Below are positions 32,469 through 42,600 of a stretch of DNA of 64,000 bases, piece after piece. This DNA comes from Bacteroidales bacterium (GTDB lineage: Bacteria > Bacteroidota > Bacteroidia > Bacteroidales > VadinHA17): the NCBI GenBank assembly GCA_016709865.1, contig JADJLX010000005.1, positions 1,054,001-1,118,000 on the forward strand, read 5' to 3'. Each line of letters starts with the position of its first letter. The first letter of the stretch is position 1. Position numbers and translations under genes: made by a program. The notes beneath the pieces were generated by a model that worked only from the letters and a program-made list of their open reading frames with translations, had not been told where the DNA came from and did not search any database.

Positions 32469-33215
32469 TCAGGCAAGCAAAAGATCTAACCCTGCTTTTT
32501 TAAATTCGTCAACATAAGTCTTATCAAGTTCACTGTCAGTAACAACATGATGTATATCAACGTGATAACAGATATTTGTCAATTCTGTTTTTCCGAATTT
32601 GCTTGAATCTGATATTATTGTGGTGTTTGTTGATTTTTTAATAATATAACTCGAAATCTCAGCCCTGAACAGATCCCTCAAAGTAAATCCTGCTATAGAA
32701 GTATATCCGTCAATTCCAATGAACGCCTTGTCAAAGTTGATCTGATCAAGGCAAACTTTTGTGATCTTCCCGACCATACTCTCACTCTCCTGCTGATACA
32801 AGCCTCCTAGCAATATGACATTTGCAGGTTCATTTTTCCTGAATTGCCTGGCAATGAATACATTCGTTGTTATCAGGGTCACGTTTTTCTTCTTAACAAG
32901 TTCCCTGGCCAGCAGGACATTTGTCGACCCTGATTCTATTAAAACAGTCTCACCATCATTAACGAGTTCAGCAGCCTTACGGGCAATCCTAAGTTTCTTT
33001 TCATAGTTGAATCCAAGCCGGTTAGTCAGGTCCTCAGCATCTTCAAGGACTGCTCCGCCATGAACCCTTCGCAACAACCCTTCTGCCTCAAGAAAGTTAA
33101 GATCCTGCCTTATGGTAACTGATGATACATTAAGCTTTGAAGCCAGTTCATTAACCGTTGTAAGATCATTGCGGCTAAGCAGTTTCAGAATTCTATTTTG
33201 CCTTTCGTTCAGCAT
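32469..33215 (-). CDS. DeoR/GlpR-family transcriptional regulator
   Basis: The 248-residue protein has a DeoR-type N-terminal helix-turn-helix (ILKLLSRNDLTTVNELASKLNVSSVTIRQDLNFLEAEG), followed by a sugar-phosphate-binding domain with VLIESGSTNVLLAREL and DKAFIGIDGYTSIAGFTLRD. Such regulators usually repress sugar catabolism genes and respond to a phosphorylated sugar. It overlaps the ROK kinase gene by seven bases and is last in the glycyl-radical-enzyme operon, so it probably controls that operon. Confidence 0.93.
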   Translation of the reverse strand: MLNERQNRILKLLSRNDLTTVNELASKLNVSSVTIRQDLNFLEAEGLLRRVHGGAVLEDAEDLTNRLGFNYEKKLRIARKAAELVNDGETVLIESGSTNVLLARELVKKKNVTLITTNVFIARQFRKNEPANVILLGGLYQQESESMVGKITKVCLDQINFDKAFIGIDGYTSIAGFTLRDLFRAEISSYIIKKSTNTTIISDSSKFGKTELTNICYHVDIHHVVTDSELDKTYVDEFKKAGLDLLLA

Positions 33216-34174
33216 AATTCAAGGGCTAGTGAGGCTGCTCCTATAACTCCGGCATCCGGACCAATATCAGATACCTTTATTTCAATCGGATCGAAAATCA
33301 TATCTCCTGCCAGATCATAAAAGGTCTTCCTGATCTGATCAAGATAAAAATCGCCCCAGCTAAGGAGTCCTCCTCCAAGGACAATAAGTGGCGGATTCAA
33401 AGCCTGAAAGATATTGTAAAGTCCAATCCCGAGGTATCTGCCGCTATCGAGTATTATTGCCTTCGACACCGGATCATCAATATCCAATCCGAGCTTAAGA
33501 AGTTTTCCATCAACCTTTTTATAGTCAAAACCCGGAGACAGCTGAAGAGTTGTAACCATCCCATTATCAAGCTTCTGCTTATAAAGATATGGCAGCGCCA
33601 TTCCGCATGCTACTGCCATAAGGCAGCCATTATTGCCACAGGTACATTTCAGTTCACTGTCGGGCTCTATGATTGTATGACCAAATTCGCCAGCAGTGCC
33701 TGTTACTCCACGGTATAACTGTTTGTTTATTATTATTCCGGCACCTATACCGGTGCTGATTGTGAGGAAAACCATATCATTGAATCCTTTCCCGGCTCCG
33801 AACTTGTATTCCCCGTATGCCTGTGCATTTGCATCATTATCAAGGATTACCGGTACTTTAAATCCGGCTTGAACAGCATCGCGCAGAGGATAATTCTTGT
33901 ATCCCTTAAGGTTTGAAGTAGTAATAATCACACCATCCCTGAAACGGATATGTCCGGCACAACCGATTCCAATCCCAAGCAGGTCAGACTCGTCCAACTT
34001 GCTTTTATTGAGTATAGTTTTGATAGTCTCCTTGATCTGATCTACCATCCCGCCTTCTGTCTTATCAACATGACCGCAATCGATACATTTATCTATTATC
34101 TCCCCTTCTGTAGTTACAAGTGCAACAGAGAGTTTGGTACCGCCAATATCAACGCCACAAAGGATTTTTTTCAT
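33209..34174 (-). CDS. ROK-family sugar kinase
   Basis: The 321-residue protein has the phosphate loop DIGGTKLSVALV, the ROK catalytic region VPVILDNDANAQAYGE, and the zinc site GHTIIEPDSELKCTCGNNGCLM with cysteines as CxCGxxGC. The usual glutamate after the last cysteine is missing (LM instead), which is a small departure. ROK members phosphorylate glucose, N-acetylglucosamine, mannose and related sugars. It begins ten bases after the glycyl radical enzyme gene and overlaps the regulator gene, so it should act on the substrate or a product of that pathway. Confidence 0.9.
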   Translation of the reverse strand: MKKILCGVDIGGTKLSVALVTTEGEIIDKCIDCGHVDKTEGGMVDQIKETIKTILNKSKLDESDLLGIGIGCAGHIRFRDGVIITTSNLKGYKNYPLRDAVQAGFKVPVILDNDANAQAYGEYKFGAGKGFNDMVFLTISTGIGAGIIINKQLYRGVTGTAGEFGHTIIEPDSELKCTCGNNGCLMAVACGMALPYLYKQKLDNGMVTTLQLSPGFDYKKVDGKLLKLGLDIDDPVSKAIILDSGRYLGIGLYNIFQALNPPLIVLGGGLLSWGDFYLDQIRKTFYDLAGDMIFDPIEIKVSDIGPDAGVIGAASLALELC

Positions 34175-34184
34175 AATAAGAGAG

Positions 34185-36599
34185 TTATAAAGATTGTTCT
34201 GTACGGGCTATAATATCGTCCTGTGTATCAGGAGACAATGTAGTAAAAAAAGCACAATAACCTGCTACCCTTACTATCAGGTCGCGGTAGTTTTCTGGAT
34301 CTTTTTTGGCTGCAAGCAGAGTCTCTCTTGAAACAATATTGTACTGCACATGCCATCCTTTCAGATCTGCGAAAAACGTACGGAGCATCGATTTCAGCTT
34401 ATTCTTATCTGAATCAGTGCTCAATGATGCCGGTGAAAGTTTCTGATTAAGCAGCACCCCTCCCATTATTTTTGATGTTGGCAGTTTAGATACTGATTTG
34501 AAAACAGCAGTTGGTCCAAGCATATCAGTTCCTGATGAGGGTGAGCTTCCCTCGGCAACAGGAGTATATGCTTTACGTCCGTCGGGAGTAGCCGGAACAA
34601 CTGATCCGTTTGGTACATTAGCAGAAATACTGCTGGTTCCGGCGTAATACCTGCATCCTACAGGCCCTCTGTTGAAACGGGTGGTATGGTACTGATCCAG
34701 TTCATTAATGAAGTCGAGATAGGCGTCTTTAAGAAGCAGGTCAACATAATCATCGTCGTTGCCGTACTTGGGTGCATAATTCAGCAGCAAATATCGGATC
34801 TTCTCCCCTTCTTTTCCTTCAAAATCAGATTCAATCGAGTCAATAAGCTGCTGCTGAGTGATCTTCTTTTCTTCGAAAACAAGCTTCTTAATGGCTGCAA
34901 GCGAGTTGCCAAGATTAGCTATGCCTACCTGAAGACCTGATACAAAATCGTACTTCGAGCCGCCCTCTTTTATAGTTTTTCCCCTGCTTATACAGCTGTC
35001 AACAAAAGCTGAACAAAGAATATCCGGAACATGCTCCTCTATTGCTGTATCAATTGCTGCATCAATTTCTATTGTCTTGGCAGCATAGAATTTTATCTGT
35101 TTTCTCCAGGCATTCTGCACCTCTTCAAATGACTTAAAATCAACGAAATTTCCGGTTCCCTTCTGGAATGTTTTGCCGGAATATTTATCGAGTCCGTCAT
35201 ACATCGATGCAAGAAAAACCCTCATCATATTAAGGAAGCTCATCCCTGTGCAGCGATAACCCCATTTACCCGGGACAGCTATCTCAATGCAGCCTATTGC
35301 AGAATAATTATATGCATCATCTTTTTCAACTCCAAGCTTAATCAGTTCCGGTATCACAATTTCGTCGTTATTGAAAGCAGGCATTCCAAAACCCTTTCCG
35401 ATGATATTAATGCACTCACTCAGAAATGAATCATTTATATTCTTATGAAATCTTACAGAAAGATTTGGCTGTGTAAGTTTCATTTTGCCAACCGAGCTCA
35501 GAATCAGAAAACTAAGCTCATTAACGGCATCCTTCCCGTCGGTTGTTTGTCCGCCGATAGTTACATTCTGATAAAGAGGTCCGCCTGCAGAGAAACGGGT
35601 ATGCGACCACGGACGTATTTTATTGATAGTAAGAAGCTTGATCCATGTGTTTTCGAGCAATTCTGATACAAATTCATCTGAGATTTTACCTGAAAGAGAA
35701 TCCTTTTTATAGAAGGGATACAGATACTGGTCGAGGCGTCCAAGTGATACGGAGTGACCGTTGCTCTCGATCTGCAGAACAAGTTGAACGAACCAAACAA
35801 GCTGCAGAGCCTGCCAGAAATTCTGAGGAGGCTGTGCTGAGATTGTTTTGCAGTTAGCTGCTATTGTCAAGAGCTCTTCCATTCTTGCATGGTTCTTTTC
35901 TGACTTACTCAGTTCAATTGCAAGTTTATGAAATCTGAGAATAAACGATTGAAAAGCTTTTATGCTGATTGTTAATGCATTATAGAAATGGTCTTTTCTT
36001 TCACCATCCGGTTCAAGTAGATTTACCTGATTGTGAAAATGTTCAATTTCATCAAGATATCCATTTAAACCTGATGAAAGAATTTTGTAAAAATCGACAG
36101 CTATATGCGCATCACCTGAAGTGAGATTACCCGTAGCCTTTATGATTGAAGCATCGTGAATATCTCGCAATTCCTGCGACATAAGTGCACGGCCTTTATC
36201 GTAGAGCACCTTACCCTTCCACCAGGCTGCTATTTCAACAAGCTCTTTTTTGTGTTCTTCTGTGATAAAAAACGCGTCTCCCGGACGTTTATCAAGTCCA
36301 TCCATCTCTTCAGGCAGCCAGTCGACAGCATATTCAGGAAAAATGGGAGCAGCTCTGTGCTGCGATGACTGGTTGCCGACTATCAATTCGCCTTCATCGA
36401 TGAAGATTGTCATTCCACTTAAAGTCTTCTCAAGTGCTATTGCCCTCCGGATTATTACAGGTTTGTCTGCGTTCTCCTCATAAGCTTCGGTATAAAACCG
36501 GGCTCTTTCGGTGCACACGGAAGGTTTAATCCTGAGAACTTTTTCCCTTAAAGCTGAAATTCGTTCAGATAACTCAACAGGTTTTGTGCCTTGTAACAT
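34185..36599 (-). CDS. Glycyl radical enzyme of unknown substrate (PflD/HypD-type)
   Basis: The 804-residue protein has both hallmarks of the family: a thiyl cysteine C437 with E439 in NYSAIGCIEIAVPGKWGYRC, and the radical glycine G780 in RVAGYCAFF near the C-terminus. The GC(I/V)E pattern is that of dehydratase/lyase members rather than pyruvate formate-lyase (CC). The proline or threonine that normally follows GCVE is replaced by IA, so the substrate is not one I can name. The activase lies one base upstream and a ROK kinase follows. Oxygen-sensitive catalysis implies anaerobic growth. Confidence 0.9.
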   Translation of the reverse strand: MLQGTKPVELSERISALREKVLRIKPSVCTERARFYTEAYEENADKPVIIRRAIALEKTLSGMTIFIDEGELIVGNQSSQHRAAPIFPEYAVDWLPEEMDGLDKRPGDAFFITEEHKKELVEIAAWWKGKVLYDKGRALMSQELRDIHDASIIKATGNLTSGDAHIAVDFYKILSSGLNGYLDEIEHFHNQVNLLEPDGERKDHFYNALTISIKAFQSFILRFHKLAIELSKSEKNHARMEELLTIAANCKTISAQPPQNFWQALQLVWFVQLVLQIESNGHSVSLGRLDQYLYPFYKKDSLSGKISDEFVSELLENTWIKLLTINKIRPWSHTRFSAGGPLYQNVTIGGQTTDGKDAVNELSFLILSSVGKMKLTQPNLSVRFHKNINDSFLSECINIIGKGFGMPAFNNDEIVIPELIKLGVEKDDAYNYSAIGCIEIAVPGKWGYRCTGMSFLNMMRVFLASMYDGLDKYSGKTFQKGTGNFVDFKSFEEVQNAWRKQIKFYAAKTIEIDAAIDTAIEEHVPDILCSAFVDSCISRGKTIKEGGSKYDFVSGLQVGIANLGNSLAAIKKLVFEEKKITQQQLIDSIESDFEGKEGEKIRYLLLNYAPKYGNDDDYVDLLLKDAYLDFINELDQYHTTRFNRGPVGCRYYAGTSSISANVPNGSVVPATPDGRKAYTPVAEGSSPSSGTDMLGPTAVFKSVSKLPTSKIMGGVLLNQKLSPASLSTDSDKNKLKSMLRTFFADLKGWHVQYNIVSRETLLAAKKDPENYRDLIVRVAGYCAFFTTLSPDTQDDIIARTEQSL

Positions 36600-36600
36600 T

Positions 36601-37494
36601 TTACCCTCCGATCTTTGTTACCAATCCAAATGAATTTGCATACATCTCATATTCTTTAAGAGACGTTGCATGCAACGTCTCTATACCTTTTGCATAATAA
36701 TATTCCAGACCGAGCATATTATATTTTTCCTTGCCTAGATTATGAAAAGGAAGAAAATGAATCTCTTTAACTGACTTTAACGAGACAGCAAAATCAATTA
36801 TCGATCTCATTTCCTGCTCCGTAAGATTGAACTCAGGAATAACAGGAACTCTGATAATAATATTTTTATGCAAGGCTGACAGCTTTTTCAGATTGGTCAG
36901 AACAAGATCTGCATCGCCTCCGGTAAATTTCCTGAATTTGTCAGGATCGGTATGTTTAAGATCAACAAGGAAAGTGTCTGTTAACGGGATACACCTCTCC
37001 AAATTTTCCCAGTTTACATGAAGACATGATTCGATGGCAACATTAATTCTCTTCTTCTTAAGTTCGTGTAACAACTGATCAAGTTCTGATCCCTGGGATA
37101 ACGGTTCCCCTCCTGAAAGAGTTACGCCACCCCCGCTCTGTTCATAAAATGGAAGATCCTTCTCTATTTCAATCATCAGCTCATTTACACTTATCTCCTC
37201 TCCTGAAACAATCAAAGCCTTCGAAGCACAAACATTGCAGAACTTTTCAGGATTTTGAACTGAAGAATAGTCAATAATTAGTCCATCCTCACCGGAAGTG
37301 ATTGCAGGATCACCCTGCTTCAGACAGTCACCGAAATTCTTACATAACTTTCGGTTATACATGAGGCTGGCTGAGAAAGACTGACTTTCCGGATTGCAGC
37401 ACCATTTGCATGCAAGAGGACAGCCTTTGTAGAAGATCATTGTACGGATACCCTGTCCGTCGTGGGTCGAAAACCGCTGAATATTGAAGATCAT
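36601..37494 (-). CDS. Glycyl-radical-enzyme activating protein (radical SAM)
   Basis: I start at the ATG at 37494 (MIFNIQRFSTHDGQGIRT), giving 297 residues. The radical SAM cluster motif is C25-P-L-A-C29-K-W-C32. Further cysteines at about 50, 56, 86 and 89 fit a single auxiliary [4Fe-4S] cluster instead of the usual two. The SAM-binding GGE is in VTLSGGEPL. It installs the glycyl radical on the enzyme encoded one base downstream. A perfect 24-bp palindrome lies inside the coding region near residues 271-278. The gene appears intact. Confidence 0.92.
   Translation of the reverse strand: MIFNIQRFSTHDGQGIRTMIFYKGCPLACKWCCNPESQSFSASLMYNRKLCKNFGDCLKQGDPAITSGEDGLIIDYSSVQNPEKFCNVCASKALIVSGEEISVNELMIEIEKDLPFYEQSGGGVTLSGGEPLSQGSELDQLLHELKKKRINVAIESCLHVNWENLERCIPLTDTFLVDLKHTDPDKFRKFTGGDADLVLTNLKKLSALHKNIIIRVPVIPEFNLTEQEMRSIIDFAVSLKSVKEIHFLPFHNLGKEKYNMLGLEYYYAKGIETLHATSLKEYEMYANSFGLVTKIGG
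36659..36682. repeat. 24-bp perfect palindrome inside the activase coding region
   Basis: AGAGACGTTGCA (36659-36670) is followed by its exact reverse complement to 36682. It encodes part of the C-terminal segment GIETLHATSLKEY. The outer bases AGAGACG are the same as in the intergenic palindrome at 5778-5805. Confidence 0.85.
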
Positions 37495-37579
37495 GTACCA
37501 AAGATACAAATCTTCATATTAAATACAAAATAATTTCATATAAAAGCATATTATACTTCATATGAAACATAATTAAGAA

Positions 37580-37684
37580 TTAACCACAAAGACACAAAGG
37601 TTTTTCACAAAGGGCACAAAGTGATTGATATAAAAGAAATGATCTTTGTGCTCTCTAAAGATACTTTGTGTGCTCTGTGGTTAA
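37580..37684. repeat. Intergenic element with TTAACCACAAAG / CTCTGTGGTTAA ends
   Basis: TTAACCACAAAG (37580-37591) and CTCTGTGGTTAA (37673-37684) face each other. Between them, short CACAAAG/CTTTGTG units recur four or five times and can pair. The element fills most of the 215-bp spacer between the DegT-type aminotransferase stop and the activase start. Confidence 0.8.
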
Positions 37685-37709
37685 TGGATTTCAGCTATGT
37701 TTATGCAGA

Positions 37710-39068
37710 TCATGCCGATGCCAGTGAATCCCTGTTCGCATAGATCTTGGATACTGCATTTACGATATCATCCATATCAGCCTGGCTGCCGAGCAGCATG
37801 CTCTGGGTTATGGTAACAGCCTGATCGCAAAGCTGGTCATTGCCCGGAAGAATATTCTCCTCGCGCCACTGTTTCAGTCGCGATTCAGAGAAAAGCCTCT
37901 TATATCCCCGCGAGTTAAATGCCTCCTCCATCAGACCATCCCTGTTCTGTTTTCCATAGCCACTGCTGCAGGGGATGCCTTCTGCATTTAAGGCCCTTAT
38001 GAATCTCTCTTTAGGAACATTATTAAATTCTTCCTTAATATATCTGAAAGGATACAGATGATAGACAGCCCTTGTGGCTCCCTCTGCAAGTTTGTAAGGA
38101 ATTATACCGGGGATCTCTTTCAGTTTCTTATCGAGGTAAAGAGCATTAGCCAGACGGATATCATTATCTTTTTCAATACGTTTCATCTGTGACAGAAGAA
38201 TCAGAGCCTGCGACTGCTGCATCCTGTAGTTTTGTCCGCGGTAGGGATAACCCGGACCAGGTTTCATTGTTCCGGTTGGACGGCCGCAATTATGATAGGC
38301 ATGGCAGCGATCTATGAGTTCATCGCTGTTACCAAGAATGGCACCACCCTCACCTGCTGCCAGATGCTTTGAATTCTGGAAGCTGAAACAGCCAAGGTCA
38401 CCCAGAGTGCCAGTACGTTTCCCGCGATATTCAGCCAACCAGGCCTGGCAGGCATCCTCAACAACTTTGAGGTTTCTCGCCCTGGCAACCTTATTTACAC
38501 CGTCCATATCAACAGGCAGTCCGTAAATATGAACTGGTAATATTGCAACCGTGCGGTCTGTTATCCGTTCCTCTATCTTCTTCGGATTTATGAGGAATGT
38601 CTCGTGGTCAGAATCCACAAACACAGGCAGTGCCTTGTGGGCAAATATTGCATTATAGGTAGCTATAAACGTATATGGTGAAACCAAAACCTCATCGCCG
38701 GCATCAACACCGACCACATCGAGAGCAGTAATAAGGGCAGTTGTACCGCTTGCAGTTGCAAGGCAGCGTTTTGCCCCCATCAGTTCGGCATATTTCTTTT
38801 CAAACTCAGCAACAAATTCTCCATTACCACGCCACCATCTGCCTGAGCGGAACATCTCAATAATGCCCTGTTCGGCCGACATATCCCATTCGGGCCATTT
38901 CGGCCATGCACCACGATGGACCTTCTCTCCACCGTTAATTGCCAGCTTCGCCTGCTGCTGGCTGGGACCAATACTAAACGCTTTGAACGGATTGAGAATC
39001 ATTGATCCAACAAAACCTGCTGATGTGGTTCTGATGATCTGGCGGCGTGAGATTTTGGGGGTTGGCAT
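37710..39068 (-). CDS. DegT/DnrJ/EryC1/StrS-family aminotransferase with Tat leader
   Basis: The 452-residue protein is a type I-fold sugar aminotransferase-like PLP protein; the Schiff-base lysine lies in FSFQNSKHLAAGEGGAIL, and the cofactor region reads TASGTTALITALDVVGVDAG. The first 32 residues form a twin-arginine leader (KISRRQIIRTTSAGFVGSM). Export of such an enzyme is unusual because the family normally makes amino sugars in the cytoplasm. A group of exported relatives exists in Bacteroidota and Planctomycetes, with unknown substrate. It stands alone between a repeat element and a RAYT-like transposase gene. Confidence 0.86.
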   Translation of the reverse strand: MPTPKISRRQIIRTTSAGFVGSMILNPFKAFSIGPSQQQAKLAINGGEKVHRGAWPKWPEWDMSAEQGIIEMFRSGRWWRGNGEFVAEFEKKYAELMGAKRCLATASGTTALITALDVVGVDAGDEVLVSPYTFIATYNAIFAHKALPVFVDSDHETFLINPKKIEERITDRTVAILPVHIYGLPVDMDGVNKVARARNLKVVEDACQAWLAEYRGKRTGTLGDLGCFSFQNSKHLAAGEGGAILGNSDELIDRCHAYHNCGRPTGTMKPGPGYPYRGQNYRMQQSQALILLSQMKRIEKDNDIRLANALYLDKKLKEIPGIIPYKLAEGATRAVYHLYPFRYIKEEFNNVPKERFIRALNAEGIPCSSGYGKQNRDGLMEEAFNSRGYKRLFSESRLKQWREENILPGNDQLCDQAVTITQSMLLGSQADMDDIVNAVSKIYANRDSLASA

Positions 39069-39126
39069 ATGACGAGGAATATTGTTAATAAATCAAATAT
39101 CATGAATCCTGATAATAAATGCACGA

Positions 39127-39594
39127 TTATGAAGATACATTTTTATCGCCTTTCCAATTATCGGGATTATAGGAAATATAATCATGTATACGGCGGAATT
39201 CATCAGGTCCGGATACAATATGATCGTGAAAACGGGGTTGCCATGCGAATTGATATTTGCATTCGTGTGCAGATTTTGTAACCGCCGATTTATATGATCG
39301 CATGACCGATGATAATGAACCGTGTTTTGGGGATATTTCGGCCATGGATTCATTTTTGCCGGGTGGAATGGGAAATATTGGATTTTGATCAAACCGGGTT
39401 ATTTCCAACAACCCATGAATATGATTTGGCATTACCACAAAATTGATCAATTCAATAAACGGGAAATGATCTGGTATTTCAAACCAATGATTGGATGCAA
39501 TTCGCCCGATTTCGGATAAAATCATTTTGCCATTTTCAACATTTCCGAAATAACAGATCCGTTTATGGGTACAAATTGTAACAAAATATATCAC
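39127..39594 (-). CDS. REP-associated tyrosine transposase-like (RAYT), N-terminus shortened
   Basis: The 155-residue frame opens with a GTG at 39594 (VIYFVTICTHKR). The HUH motif is in FVVMPNHIHGLLEI, and WQPRFHDHIV and IHDYISYNPDNWKGD follow. RAYT proteins usually carry 15-20 residues more before YFVTIC, with an ATG start; here the frame runs back only to a stop at 39622 without a good start. It may be a 5'-degraded gene. It is not the same type as the IS200-type protein at 30789. Confidence 0.65.
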   Translation of the reverse strand: MIYFVTICTHKRICYFGNVENGKMILSEIGRIASNHWFEIPDHFPFIELINFVVMPNHIHGLLEITRFDQNPIFPIPPGKNESMAEISPKHGSLSSVMRSYKSAVTKSAHECKYQFAWQPRFHDHIVSGPDEFRRIHDYISYNPDNWKGDKNVSS

Positions 39595-39650
39595 CTTATT
39601 CCTGCAATTCCATTTTGGTATTCAATGATGAATGTATTGGGTATAAATAA

Positions 39651-42600
39651 TTAAAATGCCCGTATAGCCCGTACGTGATAATTGCTAGACTTAGCTGAGC
39701 CGAATTGATATCCTCCATTGAAATTCTGACCCCAAGCGGTATTATTGGTATACTCAGTGGAACTCCAGTAAGAATAATCGAGAACCATTCCAATTACTGA
39801 TTGATTTGTAAAAAGAATGTTTAACTCATCCTTGCTCGGCAAGTACCAGTCTGTATAACCATTTATAGTCACACCTCTGCACAACCTTGCTGCGATACCA
39901 GCTGTTGAACATCCAGCCATTATGTCAATGGTATTCTGCAATCCTGTACCTAGTGTTAATCCATCCGCACCAGATATTAAGGTCCCATAACAACCCCAAA
40001 TTGTTCCAGAACTTTGATCACTTTGTGCAACAATTATACCATGCTTTTGTCCAGATATATACCCTGGATCGCCAGATTGTAAAATATATCCAACAATTCC
40101 ACCCTGATAAGTATCACCAATGACAAGATCAGTAGTAAAACTTACATCAGTACCATATGAAGTCCCAACAGAATTTGTAGCATATGCACGAACATGATAT
40201 GTAGTGCCAGGACTTAAGCTAGTTATATTACTGGAAAATAAACCTATTCCGACTCCATTGCTGGTTTTTGGATCTAAAATTGTAGGATTAACAGCTGTGC
40301 TCCAGCACACTCCTCTACTTGTAACTCCTGCTCCGCCATCACTTGTTATATTGCCCCCACTCGACGAAGTTGTTGAAGTGATTAAGGTTATAGTGGTTGT
40401 GGTTATAGTTGGATAATTTAAAGTACTAAATGATATAACATCACCGTATGATGTTCCCACAGAATTAGTGGCATAAGCACGAACGTAATATATGGTCCCT
40501 AAACTAAGCCCAGATATGCTACTTGAAAAATTGCCTGATCCTGTTCCATCAGATGTTTTATTATCTGCAATAGTTGGATTATTTAAAGTACTCCAACAAA
40601 CTCCTCGATTGATTATTGAAGCTCCTCCATCATTCGAAATATTACCTCCACTTGAGGCTGATGACGTAGTTATAGAAGTAATCGATGTAGTAGTTACAGT
40701 AGGAAACCCTAATGTAACAAACATCATATCATCTCCATATGTGGTTCCTCCCGTGCTGACAGCTTTTACCCTGAAATGGTAAGTTGTCCCAAATAATAAT
40801 CCAGTCAATCCTGCACTTACATTTGTAGAAATAATACCTGTTACAGGATTTGGAGTGGCAGTTGCAGTGGATCCATATGCTATTGTTGTACCATACTCAA
40901 ATGTTACTATTGTGGATAGATTATTAGCATTTACAATGGCATTCAGATCTGCTGAGTTAGATGTAACAGATGTTGCCACCCCTGATACTGCATTAGGGGC
41001 TAGTGTTGTTGAAAAGCTCAACTCATTTCCATAACCAGTTCCTATTGAATTTGTTGCATATGCTCTTACATAATATGTTTGCCCAAGTGTTAATCCGGTA
41101 ATCGTGCTGGCATATGTCCCTGCTACAGCTCCATCACTTGTATGATTTCCTGTTGCAACGGGACCAGAAGCTGTACCCCAACATACACCACTGGCAGTTA
41201 CAGTGGCTCCGCCATTACTAGTAATATTACCACCACTTGTCGCAGTTGTTGATGTTATGTTGCTAATTGATATAGTTGTTAATATTGGAACTGCTGAAGG
41301 TGTTACTGAATTTGATGCAGCACTTGCAGGGCTAGTCCCATTTATATTTGTGGCAGTTACCGTGAAGGTATATGCAGTTCCGTTTGTAAGACCTGTTACA
41401 TTTACAGGACTTACAACACCTGTTCCGAATAGACCTCCTGGATTTGCGGTAGCTTTGTACATAGTGATGGCTGAACCTCCATCACTTACAGGAGGTGTAA
41501 ATGCTACCGAAGCATAAGAATCTCCGGCAGTGGCAGTTCCAATAGTTGGTGCACCGGGGATTAATGTTGGGGTAACGGAATTTGAAGGTGCGCTTGCTGC
41601 ACCTGTACCATTTGCATTTGTGGCCGTAACGGTGAAGGTATAGGCTATATTTGCTAGTCCTGTCACATCTATAGGACTAGATCCTCCTGTACCTGTTATG
41701 CCACCAGGATTTGAAGTTACAGTATAACCGGTTATAAATGTTCCACCATCATCAGGTGCCGTAAATGAAATAGTAGCTTTGGCATTTCCTGAAGTTGCTG
41801 TACCGATTACGGGAGCTCCCGGAACAGTTGAAGGTGTAACTGAATTCGAGGCGGTGCTTGAGGGCCCTGTCCCAATACCATTTGTTGCCGTAACAGTAAA
41901 AGTGTAGGCAGTCCCATTTGTTAGTCCTGAAACTGTTATCGGGCTTGCCGTTCCGGTACCTGTTAAACCACCTGGATTGGAAGTAGCTGTATAACCAGTT
42001 ATGGCAGATCCGCCATCGCTGGCAGGCGCAGTAAAAGCTACAGTTGCCTCTGCATTGCCTTTTGTTGCCAAACCAATTGTTGGCGCACCAGGTGCTGTTA
42101 GTGCTACCGAGTTTGTTGTAAATGTCAACTCATTCCCATAAGCAGTCCCCTTGCCATTAATAGCATATGATCTGACATAATAGGTAGTATTTGGCGCCAA
42201 ACCAGTTAAAGAACTTGTAAATGTCCCTAAACCTGATCCATCGTTTGTCATCGTTGCGGTACCTGTTACGGGATTCGGGGATGTGCTCCAACAGATTCCT
42301 TTTGCCAGAATTGTACTCCCTCCATCTGAAGTGATTACTCCACCGCTGGATGCTGTTGTAGTTGTTACTGCACTGATTGCAGATGTGGTTAATGATGCGA
42401 TATCAGCTGGCGTTACAAAACCCACCTGTGCTCCGTACGCAGTTCCAACACCATTAGTAGCAAATGCTCTTGCATAATAATTTGTATTGGGTGTCAGACC
42501 AGTAAGTGACATTGTAAATGTACCGATGCCTCCCGACTCAGATTTAATAATATCTCCTATTGTCGGACTTCCTATCAGATTATAACATACTCCACGGGTG

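Noticed and set aside
34185..36599. Pyruvate formate-lyase
   Set aside because: PFL has two adjacent catalytic cysteines; this protein has GCIE, as in dehydratase-type glycyl radical enzymes.
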